Assembly (NCBI RefSeq): GCF_001439815.1
Contig: NZ_JYLM01000001.1
Coordinates: 1-64,000, forward strand
Source of the DNA: Pseudomonas orientalis
GTDB lineage: Bacteria > Pseudomonadota > Gammaproteobacteria > Pseudomonadales > Pseudomonadaceae
Reading direction: 5' to 3'
Length of the DNA: 64,000 bases
Position 1 is the first letter of the stretch, and the number at the start of each line of letters is the position of its first letter. This document shows positions 44,925 through 53,641 of this stretch, in pieces. Position numbers and translations under genes: made by a program. Under the pieces are notes generated by a model that saw nothing but the letters and a program-made list of their open reading frames with translations, had not been told where the DNA came from and ran no database searches.

Positions 44925-46364
44925 ATGACCAATCTGTTGCTCTACCAACGTATTGCCCAGCAACTGGCTGAGGACATCCGACGTGGTGTCTATCAGCCGG
45001 GGGAGCGCGTGCCCTCGGTGCGCAAGATGAGCTCCCAGCTCAATGTGAGCCATGCCACGGTATTGCAGGCCTATGCCAACCTGGAAGACCAGGGGCTGAT
45101 CCGGGCGCGGCCGCAATCGGGCTATTACGTGCACCAGACACCGGCACTCACGGCGCCAACACCGGACATCGCGCGGGTTGAACGCCCGGGCCTGGTCACT
45201 CGCAGCAGCATCATCCAGCAAGTGCTGGTCGAATCGCGCCGTGAAGGCGTGTTTCCCTTGGGCGCGGCGGTGCCGAGTGTGGATTACCTGCCGGTACGGG
45301 CGTTGCACCAGCAACTGGCCAAGGTCACGCGCTTCCAGAGCCCGCGCGCTTTCAGCTACATGTTCAGCCCGGGGTTTGAACCGCTGCGTCGTCAGGTGGC
45401 GATTCGCATGCGCGATGCCGGCGTGGTGGTGGACCCCTCCGAAGTGGTGATCACCCACGGCTGCGTCGACGCGTTGCAGATGTCTCTGCGCGTGCTGACC
45501 CGCCCCGGCGACCTGATCGCCGCCGAGTCACCGACCTATTACGGTTTGCTGCAACTGGCCGACCTGCTGGGCCTCAAGGTCATCGAAATTCCCAGCGACC
45601 CGGCCACCGGCATGAGCCTGGAAGCCCTGCAACTGGCTGCCAACCAGTGGTCGATCAAGGCGCTGGTGCTGACCACGCGCCTGAGTAATCCGTTGGGCGG
45701 CACCATGCCCGAAGAGCGGCAGAAACAGTTGCTGCGCCTGGCCTCGGATTTCGATATCCAGATCGTCGAGGACGATATCTACGGCGAGCTGATGTTCGAA
45801 CTGGGTCGTACCAAGGCCCTGAAAGCCTATGACCGGCTTGACCGGGTCATCTATTGCTCGAGTTTTTCCAAGACCTTGTCCCCCGGCGTGCGCATCGGCT
45901 GGATGATCGCCGGCAAATACCAGCAGGAAATCCAGCGCCTGCAGATGTTCAGCACCCACTCGGCGTGCAGCGTCACCCAGATGGGCGTTGCCGCTTACCT
46001 GGAGAACGGCGGTTACGACCGGCACCTGCGTTACATTCGCCAGGAATACCGCAAGAACCTCAGCGCCTTCCAACTGGCAGTGCAGCAGCATTTCCCCGAA
46101 GGCACCCAGATGACCCGCCCCACCGGCGGCTTTATTTTGTGGGTCAGTTTGCCGGGAAGGGTCAATACCCAGGAACTGCACGTGCGCGCCCTGCAACAGG
46201 GCATCAGTATCGCGCCGGGGCTGATTTTCAGTAATACGGAACAGTTCAACCACTGTATCCGGCTCAATTGCGGCACCCCGTGGAACCGCGAGGCAGAGCG
46301 TGCGCTGATGACCCTGGGCATGCTTGCCAGCCAGTTGTGCCAGGAGACGGCGTCGGGCTTTTGA
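44925..46364 (+). CDS. MocR-type regulator (GntR domain fused to aminotransferase)
   Basis: 479 residues. N-terminal GntR winged helix (about 8-75; GERVPSVRKMSSQLNVSHAT) and a fold-type I aminotransferase domain with the PLP lysine in YCSSFSKTLSPGVRIGWM. MocR proteins usually sense PLP or an amino compound and activate a neighbouring gene. No obvious target gene is adjacent. Confidence 0.93.
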   Translation: MTNLLLYQRIAQQLAEDIRRGVYQPGERVPSVRKMSSQLNVSHATVLQAYANLEDQGLIRARPQSGYYVHQTPALTAPTPDIARVERPGLVTRSSIIQQVLVESRREGVFPLGAAVPSVDYLPVRALHQQLAKVTRFQSPRAFSYMFSPGFEPLRRQVAIRMRDAGVVVDPSEVVITHGCVDALQMSLRVLTRPGDLIAAESPTYYGLLQLADLLGLKVIEIPSDPATGMSLEALQLAANQWSIKALVLTTRLSNPLGGTMPEERQKQLLRLASDFDIQIVEDDIYGELMFELGRTKALKAYDRLDRVIYCSSFSKTLSPGVRIGWMIAGKYQQEIQRLQMFSTHSACSVTQMGVAAYLENGGYDRHLRYIRQEYRKNLSAFQLAVQQHFPEGTQMTRPTGGFILWVSLPGRVNTQELHVRALQQGISIAPGLIFSNTEQFNHCIRLNCGTPWNREAERALMTLGMLASQLCQETASGF

Positions 46365-46457
46365 GCGGGGCAATGGGGACAAGATTGATCTGCGTGCTTG
46401 TCATGCCGCGCACAACAAGCGAGCATATGGCCTTCTGCCGTTAATGCTGTTGGCGAT

Positions 46458-46949
46458 ATGACCTCTATTTTTCGCGCTGTCTGGATGGTTGGCTTGTTAA
46501 GCCTGTGCAACGTTGGCACTGCGCTGGCGGCATCGCCCGTCACGCAATCCCCGCCTGCCGCAAGCACCGAGCAGAACAGCGCTGCGCAAAAGCCGGCCGC
46601 GGTAAAGAAAGCGCCGCAGACGAAGAAAAAAACCGCCAAATCCAAAAAGCGCGCACCGATAGCGAGCAAATCCAAGTCCGCCCGCGAAGTCGCCCAGACC
46701 AAGCTGCCACCGGCACAGTTGGACCTGTCTTTGCCATCGGACATGGTCAGGCTGTTGCAACCCATCGGCACCATGCCCAAGCCCAAGAGCGTGCCGCTAT
46801 TGCCACCGATGTTCAGTGAAAGACCTTCCGACAACAGCGCATTCCAGATCAATGGCCGCTTGCTTAGCAACGAGATGAAGCTGCAATTGCGTAACGAAGA
46901 GCGGCGTGACGTGGAAGGTGCTGCGCTGGATTTCGAATTCAAGCAATAA
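46458..46949 (+). CDS. Exported Lys/Ala-rich protein of unknown function
   Basis: 163 residues from MTSIFRAVWMVGLLSLCNVG with a signal peptide ending near ALA-AS. A basic region follows (KKAPQTKKKTAKSKKRAPIA), then a more ordered C-terminus with RLLSNEMKLQLRNEERRD. Pseudomonas homologues are often misnamed translation initiation factor 2. The basic stretch could bind peptidoglycan, LPS or nucleic acid; unknown. Confidence 0.7.
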   Translation: MTSIFRAVWMVGLLSLCNVGTALAASPVTQSPPAASTEQNSAAQKPAAVKKAPQTKKKTAKSKKRAPIASKSKSAREVAQTKLPPAQLDLSLPSDMVRLLQPIGTMPKPKSVPLLPPMFSERPSDNSAFQINGRLLSNEMKLQLRNEERRDVEGAALDFEFKQ

Positions 46950-47109
46950 ACGTCTGACTCTCAGTGACTCACGCTCCCGACCATCTGTCGCAGACTGGTC
47001 GGTCACTTGTGTTTTGTACGAAAAACCCCTGTTGGACCATTTTAAAACGGCTGTTTAAGGGCGTACTCTAGCCCGGCCATCCCATTGAGTCGTCGAGGAC
47101 CTGCTGGTC

Positions 47110-47364
47110 ATGAAATGCCGTGAAGGCTGTGGCGCCTGCTGCATCGCTCCCTCCATCAGTTCGCCGCTGCCGGGAATGCCCCAGGGCAAACCTGCGGGAG
47201 AACGCTGCCTGCACTTGTCGGTCGAACACCTGTGCCAACTGTTCGGTCAACCTGAGCGGCCGGCGGTGTGCAGCGATTTCAAGGCAGATATCGACGTCTG
47301 CGGCAATGATCAGGCCGATGCCATCCGCTTGATCGGCTGGTGGGAGCAGATGACGGCGGCTTGA
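47110..47364 (+). CDS. YkgJ-family cysteine cluster protein
   Basis: 84 residues with MKCREGCGACCIAP at the N-terminus and further cysteines in ERCLHL, HLCQLF, AVCSDF and DVCGND: the CxxxCxxCC pattern of YkgJ proteins, predicted to bind zinc or an Fe-S cluster. Function unknown. Confidence 0.87.
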   Translation: MKCREGCGACCIAPSISSPLPGMPQGKPAGERCLHLSVEHLCQLFGQPERPAVCSDFKADIDVCGNDQADAIRLIGWWEQMTAA

Positions 47365-47405
47365 TGGGCTTTACTATCGGAACTTCAACAATAAGGAATA
47401 CATCG

Positions 47406-48011
47406 ATGGGTTCGCTGAAACGAATGGCTGTGGTATGCGGTTTTACAATGATGTTCGCGGGCGCTGCCCAGGCCGAGGATTGGCAAGTGGCCAAGGACGA
47501 GGACGGGATCAAGGTGTCCCTGAGCGAAGTGGCCGGTTCCAAGTACAAGGCCTATCGCGGGGTGACGGTGATCAAGGCGCCAGTGGCGAAGATCGTTGCG
47601 CTGCAGGAGGACGTAGCGGGTGCCTGCAAGTGGATTCATGAGTGCAAATCCCAAAAGCTCGTCGACAAGAAAGGCGATGAGGCCTGGACCTATACCCAGT
47701 TCAAGGCGCCGTTCCCGGTGACGGACCGTGATTCCTACATCCATGTGACCACCACCAAGTCCGCTGACGGCACCGTGACGCGCAAACTGGTGGGTGTGCC
47801 GGCCTACAAGCCTGAGGAAAAAGGCTATGTGCGGGTTGCCCAGGTGGAAGGTGCCTGGACGCTGGTGCCCAAGGGCGCCAACGAGACCGAAGTGACCTAT
47901 CAGGTGCACACCGAGCCAGGCGGCAGCGTGCCGTCATGGTTGGCCAACAAGTTTGTGGTGGACGCGCCGTTCAACACTTTGAAAGCCCTGAAGGAACACG
48001 CCGAGAAGTAA
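47406..48011 (+). CDS. START-domain exported lipid-binding protein
   Basis: 201 residues. Signal peptide (MGSLKRMAVVCGFTMMFAGA, cut at AQA-ED), then a START-type hydrophobic-pocket domain (CKWIHECKSQ, YTQFKAPFPVTDRDSYIHV, YVRVAQVEGAWTLVP). Ribosome binding site AAGGAA. Probably binds a lipid or sterol-like molecule in the periplasm. Confidence 0.85.
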   Translation: MGSLKRMAVVCGFTMMFAGAAQAEDWQVAKDEDGIKVSLSEVAGSKYKAYRGVTVIKAPVAKIVALQEDVAGACKWIHECKSQKLVDKKGDEAWTYTQFKAPFPVTDRDSYIHVTTTKSADGTVTRKLVGVPAYKPEEKGYVRVAQVEGAWTLVPKGANETEVTYQVHTEPGGSVPSWLANKFVVDAPFNTLKALKEHAEK

Positions 48012-48114
48012 ATGCGGCTGATCCTGTGCCTCCTGCCTTGAGTGGAACGTTTGGTGAAGCCTTAAGGTCCAGATAGATGTGAGCCCACACATGGGTTTTA
48101 TCGAGGAGGCACCG

Positions 48115-48351
48115 ATGCCGAAGTGGAACATTTCTTTCATCAATGACCGTGGTGAGCCGGTAGTCGAGCAATTTGACTGCGATCATGAGCCGACGCTGGA
48201 AGAAGCTGCACAGATGGTGCGCGTGCGCGTGTCACCGGTATTGGAAAAGCTGGACCTCAACGATCTTGCCGATCGTGTCCCCGATCCGACGGTCAAGAGC
48301 TTGCACGACCAAAATGGCATCAAAGACCTCAGGGTCGAACCCGCCGCCTGA
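48115..48351 (+). CDS. Conserved small hypothetical protein
   Basis: 78 residues from MPKWNISFINDRGEPVVEQF with a strong GAGGAG ribosome binding site; the upstream ATG at 48079 lacks one. Acidic, with an alpha-beta character; residues 28-60 are probably helical. No Cys, no signal. Function unknown; conserved-looking in start site and composition. Confidence 0.7.
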   Translation: MPKWNISFINDRGEPVVEQFDCDHEPTLEEAAQMVRVRVSPVLEKLDLNDLADRVPDPTVKSLHDQNGIKDLRVEPAA

Positions 48352-48561
48352 ATATTCCTATACGCCATTCTTGCACCTCTGGTGCAGGCGATTGCTTCGC
48401 GCTACTCTGCAATCGAGATCAGCGAATGATTCGCTAAGGTCTGGTCTTGTCAGCTACATGCTTGTTTTCCTGCGGTGGTCATTGCCGTGGTACCCGCGCC
48501 AGCTGCGCGCGGGCTTCAGGAAGCACGGAAAGTCTATCCATCAGTCTGAGGAGGACGTTTC

Positions 48562-48903
48562 ATGAGCACAGCCTATCAAGAAGACATAAGCACCAACGTT
48601 CTGCGCCGCATGAAAGAAGGCGGCTTCGACTTCTCACGTTTTCACCCCATCGAGTTCTACGCCATTTTTCCTGATGAAGAACGGGCGCGCAGGGCGGCGG
48701 GTCGATTTCGTGGAGAATCGCTGAACGCCCAGGTCAGCGCCCGCGACGATGGCGCCTGGTACCTGGAACTGAGCAAAATCATGTCCGCCACCTACGACGG
48801 TATAGGAGACTTCGAGCAGGACTTTGAGGCAGTGGTAGAGCCGCTTGGCGGGATCATCGAAGGCTGGGGCGTCAAGCAGGAGGTGCGTGGGTTACCCATG
48901 TAG
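48562..48903 (+). CDS. RraB-family ribonuclease E inhibitor
   Basis: 113 residues. DUF1260/RraB fold with MKEGGFDFSRFHPIEFYAIF, DFEQDFEAVVEPLGGIIEGW. RraB binds RNase E and alters degradosome composition in E. coli. The RNase E gene lies at the left end of this window. Ribosome binding site GAGGAGG. Confidence 0.85.
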   Translation: MSTAYQEDISTNVLRRMKEGGFDFSRFHPIEFYAIFPDEERARRAAGRFRGESLNAQVSARDDGAWYLELSKIMSATYDGIGDFEQDFEAVVEPLGGIIEGWGVKQEVRGLPM

Positions 48904-49004
48904 CGTTTATGAGCAACACAGCGTATCGGCTGACCTTTGGGTCGGCCGATTTTGTTTGGGCTCCCCGCAAGTGTTCGGCATGTGCATCGCGCTTTTTGGG
49001 CACC

Positions 49005-49033
49005 CAAAAAAAAGCCACCCGAGTAGGGTGGCT
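49005..49033 (-). terminator. Minus-strand intrinsic terminator
   Basis: Stem AGCCACCC/GGGTGGCT with a 5-nt loop and, in the minus direction, eight T residues. On the plus strand there is no T run, so it is not a normal terminator for rraB. Confidence 0.8.
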
Positions 49034-49128
49034 GAAAGGGAAGATCAAGGAGCAGATCAGTACACGAGTTGACACAGTACTGGCTGTGCAAAGGGTTTAG
49101 CTGTAGGACATGTCCTGTTCAGCTGATG
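49006..49128 (-). ncRNA. Candidate minus-strand small RNA
   Basis: The minus strand ends in a clear intrinsic terminator (AGCCACCC, TACTC, GGGTGGCT, eight T). About 120 nt upstream is a GATAAT -10 box (49140-49135) with a weak -35 (TTTCAC, 18-bp spacer). The predicted 5' part folds as AGCTG..AGGACATGTCCT..CAGCT. No protein gene on the minus strand uses this terminator. Resembles the RgsA locus in logic but I do not recognise the RNA. Confidence 0.4.
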
Positions 49129-49168
49129 GGGACGATTATCCGCAGGTGTAGGCAGGCAGTGAAATCAA

Positions 49169-49195
49169 CTCTGACTATGCTGTTGATAGTCAGAG
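49169..49195. repeat. 10-bp perfect inverted repeat upstream of the ATP-grasp operon
   Basis: CTCTGACTAT and ATAGTCAGAG flank GCTGTTG, 160-190 bp before the ATP-grasp gene. Could be an operator or a leader hairpin, or part of a longer minus-strand RNA. Confidence 0.55.
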
Positions 49196-49356
49196 GCCGC
49201 ATTGCCATGAAGCGTGCGGCGAGTCGTCGGTCATTTCGCGCACCAGGACGGTGCGATGAGAATTCCCGAGCTGTCCAGCCGTTTGATTTTAAAGTGTTTA
49301 TGCCGCTGGCACGGGCCTTGCGAAGGTCCTTGCGTCCGGGTGACAAGGAGTAAGGC

Positions 49357-50766
49357 ATGATCCGCACTTATTACGATGAAATGTACGATGGCGCAGGGCA
49401 GGTCAGGCCCCATTACCGCCAGTTCGCCCGTTGGCTGGCCGACACCCCGGCTGAATTGCTGGCCCAGCGTCGGCGCGAGGCCGACTTGCTGTTCCACCGT
49501 GCAGGGATCACCTTCACGCTTTACGGGGACGAGCAAGGCACTGAGCGCTTGATTCCCTTCGACACCATTCCCCGCAGCATCCCGGCAAGTGAATGGCGAA
49601 CGGTCGAGCGCGGCTGTATCCAGCGGGTCAAGGCGCTGAACATGTTCCTCGCCGATCTGTACCACGAACAACGCATCATCAAGGCCGGGATCATTCCGGC
49701 CGAACAGGTACTGGCCAACGAGCAATACCAGTTGGCGATGCAGGGCCTGGACCTGCACCGTGATCTGTATTCCCACATCTCCGGGGTCGATCTGGTTCGC
49801 GATGGCGATGGCACTTACTACGTACTCGAGGACAACTTGCGTACGCCGAGCGGTGTCAGCTACATGCTCGAAGACCGCAAGATGATGATGCGCCTGTTCC
49901 CCGAGCTGTTTGCGGCCCAGCGCATTGCGCCGATTGATCATTACCCCAACCTCTTGCTCGACACCCTGAAAAGCGCCAGCCCTCTGGATAATCCCAGCGT
50001 GGTGGTGCTGACTCCGGGGCGCTTCAACAGTGCGTTTTTCGAGCATGCCTTCCTCGCCCGGGAAATGGGCGTGGAGCTGGTGGAGGGCGCCGATTTGTTC
50101 GTGCGCGATGATCGCGTATTCATGCGCACCACCGACGGTCCCAAAGCGGTGGACGTGATCTATCGGCGTCTCGACGATGCGTATCTCGACCCGCTGGCCT
50201 TCAACCCGGCCTCGATGCTCGGTGTACCGGGCCTGCTGGCCGCCTACCGCTCGGGCAATGTGGTGCTGGCCAATGCCATCGGCACCGGGGTGGCGGACGA
50301 CAAATCGGTCTACCCCTTCGTCACCGAGATGATCCGTTTTTACCTGGATGAAGAACCGATCCTGCAGAACGTTCCGACCTTTCAATGCCGTAAGCCCGAC
50401 GAACTGTCCCACGTACTGGCCAACTTGCCCGAGTTGGTGGTCAAGGAAACCCAAGGCTCCGGCGGCTACGGCATGCTGGTGGGCCCGGCGTCCACAACGG
50501 CGCAAATCGAGTCCTTCCGCGCACGCATCAAGGCCAAGCCCCACGCCTACATCGCCCAACCCACCCTGTGTCTGTCCACCTGCCCGACGTTTGTTGAAAA
50601 CGGCATCGCCCCGCGGCATATCGACCTGCGCCCGTTCGTGCTGTCCGGCAAGGACACTCGCGTGGTGCCCGGTGGCCTGACCCGCGTGGCGCTGCTCGAA
50701 GGTTCGCTGGTGGTCAACTCGTCCCAGGGCGGTGGTACCAAAGACACCTGGGTGGTCGAGGACTGA
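49357..50766 (+). CDS. Circularly permuted type 2 ATP-grasp protein
   Basis: 469 residues (DUF404/DUF407). Segments YYVLEDNLRTPSGVSYMLED, NAIGTGVADDKSVYPFV and VVKETQGSGGYGMLVGP are signatures. The family is predicted to ligate an amino acid or peptide and works with an alpha-E protein and a transglutaminase-like enzyme. The alpha-E gene expected next is missing here. Ribosome binding site AAGGAG. Confidence 0.92.
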   Translation: MIRTYYDEMYDGAGQVRPHYRQFARWLADTPAELLAQRRREADLLFHRAGITFTLYGDEQGTERLIPFDTIPRSIPASEWRTVERGCIQRVKALNMFLADLYHEQRIIKAGIIPAEQVLANEQYQLAMQGLDLHRDLYSHISGVDLVRDGDGTYYVLEDNLRTPSGVSYMLEDRKMMMRLFPELFAAQRIAPIDHYPNLLLDTLKSASPLDNPSVVVLTPGRFNSAFFEHAFLAREMGVELVEGADLFVRDDRVFMRTTDGPKAVDVIYRRLDDAYLDPLAFNPASMLGVPGLLAAYRSGNVVLANAIGTGVADDKSVYPFVTEMIRFYLDEEPILQNVPTFQCRKPDELSHVLANLPELVVKETQGSGGYGMLVGPASTTAQIESFRARIKAKPHAYIAQPTLCLSTCPTFVENGIAPRHIDLRPFVLSGKDTRVVPGGLTRVALLEGSLVVNSSQGGGTKDTWVVED

Positions 50767-50769
50767 CCT

Positions 50770-50808
50770 ATGTCGATTGAAAACTGTTCCTACATGGAGG
50801 CGGCATGA
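50770..50808 (+). pseudogene. 12-codon ORF, possible scar of a deleted alpha-E (DUF403) gene
   Basis: ATG to TGA encoding MSIENCSYMEAA, starting 3 nt after the ATP-grasp stop and overlapping the transglutaminase start by ATGA. In most pseudomonads an alpha-E gene of about 315 codons occupies this place. The precise coupling suggests that an in-frame deletion removed the gene and left its ends, or that the ORF is only a coupling leader. Confidence 0.4.
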
Positions 50809-51608
50809 GACTTTCCATCAGCCACGAAACCACCTACCGCTACGAAGACCAGGTGCGCGCCAGCATCCAGTATCTGCGCCTGACGCCCCACGACAGCGAG
50901 CGCCAGCAGGTGATCAGCTGGCAGCTCGACCTGCCGCGCCCCGTGCGGGCGCAAGTGGACCCGTTCGGCAACATCCTGCATGTGTTGACCCTGGACGAAC
51001 CTCACGACTGCATCATCATCGGTGCCCGTGGCCAGGTGGATATCGACGAGCTGCGTGAGGCCGAGCACGAGACCCAGTCGGCCTTTCCGTTCCTGCGCTG
51101 CACGCGCCTGACCGAGCCCGACGAAGCCTTGCGCGGTTTTGCCCGGCAGCATTGCCACCAGCGGCGTGACCGCACGGCCCTGATCGACCTGATGCAGGCC
51201 TTGAACCAATCGATGCGCTACACGCCGGGCGCCACCCAAGTCGACACCTGCGCGGCCGAAGCCTTCGCCGGCCATGCGGGCGTGTGCCAGGACCATACCC
51301 ATGCGTTCCTGGCCTGTGCGCGCAGCCTGGGGATTCCGGCGCGCTATGTATCAGGTTATTTGTACACCGAAGACACTACGCACCTGGCCAGCCATGCCTG
51401 GGCCGAAGCCTGGCTGGATGACGCCTGGTACAGTTTTGATGTGACCAACCAGTTGGCCCGGCCGGAGCGGCACCTGAAGCTGGCCGTGGGCCTGGACTAT
51501 CTGGATGCCTGCCCGGTACGCGGCATGCGCCGTGGGGGCGGGCATGAGCAGATGCATGCCAAGGTGTTCGTGGCGCCGACCCCGGTGATTTCGGTCCAAC
51601 AGCAATAA
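50805..51608 (+). CDS. Transglutaminase-like family protein
   Basis: 267 residues. N-terminal bacterial transglutaminase-like domain (TYRYEDQVRASIQYLRLTPH) and a catalytic domain with Cys in GHAGVCQDHTHAFLACAR, His in ASHAWAEAWLDD and Asp in SFDVTNQ: a complete Cys-His-Asp triad. Probably a peptidase or amide-forming enzyme acting with the ATP-grasp protein. Confidence 0.9.
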   Translation: MRLSISHETTYRYEDQVRASIQYLRLTPHDSERQQVISWQLDLPRPVRAQVDPFGNILHVLTLDEPHDCIIIGARGQVDIDELREAEHETQSAFPFLRCTRLTEPDEALRGFARQHCHQRRDRTALIDLMQALNQSMRYTPGATQVDTCAAEAFAGHAGVCQDHTHAFLACARSLGIPARYVSGYLYTEDTTHLASHAWAEAWLDDAWYSFDVTNQLARPERHLKLAVGLDYLDACPVRGMRRGGGHEQMHAKVFVAPTPVISVQQQ

Positions 51609-51633
51609 TCTGAAGACCAAATGCAGTTCAAAA

Positions 51634-51793
51634 ATGTGGGAGGGGGCTTGCCCTAATGTAGTCTGTAGGAGCGAGCTTGCTCGCGAAAAACGTCAACAAT
51701 AACGCATGCTTTCTGAATGAGCGCGGTGCCTGTGAGTTTTTCGCGAGCAAGCTCGCTCCTACAACGGGTAGTAGGGCAAGCCCCCTCCCACAT
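51634..51793. repeat. Nested REPIN: one type inside the other
   Basis: Outer arms ATGTGGGAGGGGGCTTGCCC (51634) and complement (ending 51793) flank a complete 100-bp REPIN of the GGAGCGAGCTTGCTCGCG type (51664-51763). The outer arms are broken after GGGGGCTTGCCC, as if the inner element took the place of the central loop. Confidence 0.88.
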
Positions 51794-51809
51794 TGGATCT
51801 ACGCGAGCC

Positions 51810-52616
51810 TCAAGGTTTCTGCTTGCGCCCCGCCATATGCTGCAAGTACCCCACCAGCAGATCCAACTCATTGTCCGGCAACACGCTGGCCGCAAACGCC
51901 GGCATCTTCGCCTGCGGCCAACGCCGCAGGCTCTGCGGGTCACGGATGTAACGCTTGAGGAAATCGCCGCTGAAATACTCGGTGGGGTTGTAGGGAATAT
52001 TCAGATCCGGCCCCACCTGTGCATCACCGGCACCATTAAGGCGATGGCAGGCCAGGCAGTTCTTCTGAAACAACGCAAAGCCTTGATTGACCGGGCCGTC
52101 CGCCGGCAACTTGGGGTCGGGTAACAAGGCGGGGAAACGTTCGGCAACCGTCTGCAACTGCTTGATGCTGGAGATCTGGAACGGCCACTGCTCAGGGCTG
52201 ATGTGCCCTGCCTGCGGGTGGGTCCACACCAGATAGAACGGCCCGGCGCTCGGTTTGCCTTGCGCCAGGGCGGGCCAGGGATGGGCCGGGTCTTCCACCG
52301 CCAGCCAGGCGCGGGCGCCGGTTTTTTCCAACAGCGGCGCGGCGGCGAGTTCGGCGGCGAAACCGTCCAGGGCAACGGCTTGCAGGTGGCTTGCCGGTTT
52401 CAGGCCCGGTAGGAGGACCGCCAAGGGCACCGCACGATAGGTCATGCTGCGTTTGTAGGAAACATCATCGACGATCTGCACCGTCTGCGCGTCGGGGTGC
52501 TTGAGCAGGTCCGAGGTCTGCCAGGTCTTGCTGGCGTGGTCCAGTTCAACGGTCAGTTGCGCCGCCCAGGCGGGCAGGGCCAGCAACAGGGCAACAAAGG
52601 CGAGGATCAATTTCAA
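51810..52616 (-). CDS. Periplasmic c-type cytochrome with molybdopterin-oxidoreductase-like N-terminal domain
   Basis: 268 residues if started at TTG 52616 (LKLILAFVALLLALPAWAAQ is then a clean signal peptide); a TTG 19 codons upstream is the other option. The N-terminal region (about 20-150) resembles the sulfite-oxidase-type fold of partner proteins; the C-terminus has one c-type heme site (CLACH) with an axial Met in KMPAF. Probably carries electrons in the periplasm. No ATG start is present. Confidence 0.8.
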   Translation of the reverse strand: MKLILAFVALLLALPAWAAQLTVELDHASKTWQTSDLLKHPDAQTVQIVDDVSYKRSMTYRAVPLAVLLPGLKPASHLQAVALDGFAAELAAAPLLEKTGARAWLAVEDPAHPWPALAQGKPSAGPFYLVWTHPQAGHISPEQWPFQISSIKQLQTVAERFPALLPDPKLPADGPVNQGFALFQKNCLACHRLNGAGDAQVGPDLNIPYNPTEYFSGDFLKRYIRDPQSLRRWPQAKMPAFAASVLPDNELDLLVGYLQHMAGRKQKP

Positions 52617-52778
52617 AGGAGAGCCCGGGTTCGAAGTGGCGGGAAAGGCACGATAGCGCAAATCCGCACGCAAAAAGACAGCCCCCGCAACGGGACCGCT
52701 ATTGGCAATATCCCGGCAGGTGCTGCCAAAAGCTGCAGTCCCGATGCTGTGGGGGCACGCAACAGGTCGCTCGCGTGG

Positions 52779-52874
52779 TCACCCGATAACCTTGGTTAAA
52801 TTGGGCAAGATCAGAATCAGTGTGGTGGCGAACAGAATAAGTCCCGCCTGACGTACTTTCGAATGCTTGAACAT
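52779..52874 (-). CDS. 31-residue single-span membrane peptide
   Basis: Reads MFKHSKVRQAGLILFATTLI and continues LILPNLTKVIG. A basic N-terminus followed by one hydrophobic helix of about 18 residues. AAAGG lies 9 nt upstream of the ATG at 52874. Similar tiny membrane proteins are known in Pseudomonas. Its size puts it below usual gene-finder limits. Role unknown. Confidence 0.6.
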   Translation of the reverse strand: MFKHSKVRQAGLILFATTLILILPNLTKVIG

Positions 52875-53263
52875 GGCTGACTGCCTTTTGTTGTTATTCC
52901 TGAGCGTCAAATGCGTGCCGGTTAATCCAGTATCGCGATCTGGCGTGACACTTTTCTTACAACCGCTCCAGCAAAACCCGGCAGCAGTCTCTTACAGATT
53001 CAACCTTAGAGCCCTCGTTCTTCGGCGCATAGATCCATTTCATATCAACTCAGCACGTTTTCTGCTTAAAACGGCATGAGGCTTAGTGCCATCTTGGCGC
53101 CAACCCCAAGGCTAGACAGCTAAAACGATTAACCCGGGGTTTCCCATAGCTGCCTACCGTTCGTCCGAGCGAGGGGGTCAAAAGCATTGAGCGCATCCGT
53201 CATTGAAACCGTGTCAATCGGGCCTAAGGTAAGGGCATACGCCCATTGTGGTTCGAAGACATC
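52875..53263. other. Intergenic region upstream of the thiolase remnant
   Basis: 389 bp with no credible gene. It probably holds the former promoter of the thiolase operon and the promoter of the 31-residue peptide. A TTGGCGCCAA palindrome is present near 53093. Nothing else stands out. Confidence 0.4.
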
Positions 53264-53636
53264 ATGACCCAAGCTTTGATCTTTGACGCGATACGCACAC
53301 CCCGTGGCAAGGGCAAGGCCGACGGCGCCCTGTACAGCGTCAAGATAAACAGATTTCGCCCCAGAACGTGCGCGACCGCTTGTTGTTTATCCAGGCCATC
53401 GAAACCGTGCGCTGTGTGGAGGAGGGCGTGTTGATGTCCACAGCCGACGCCAATATTGGATCGATCTTCGGCATTGGCTTTGCGGCGTGGAGTGGCGGGG
53501 CGCTGCAATTTATCAACCAGTACGGCCTGAACGATTTTGTCGCCCGAGCCCGCTATCTGGCTGAGAATACGGGGAGCGCTTCGCGCCACCGGTGTTGTTG
53601 CTGGAGAAAGCGGCACAGGGCGAGATGTTCAGCTGA
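53264..53636 (+). pseudogene. Fused remnant of a thiolase / 3-hydroxyacyl-CoA dehydrogenase operon
   Basis: The first 27 codons (MTQALIFDAIRTPRGKGKAD..YSVK) are the N-terminus of an acetyl-CoA acyltransferase. After about 53345 the sequence switches, in another frame, to the C-terminus of a FadB-type 3-hydroxyacyl-CoA dehydrogenase (RLLFIQAIETVRCVEEGVL, TADANIGSIFGIGFAAWSGG). A one-base loss near 53567 shifts the last 23 codons (YGERFAPPVLLLEKAAQGEM). This looks like a deletion between neighbouring genes equivalent to PA1736 and PA1737, followed by decay. Confidence 0.82.
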
Positions 53637-53641
53637 TCGAA

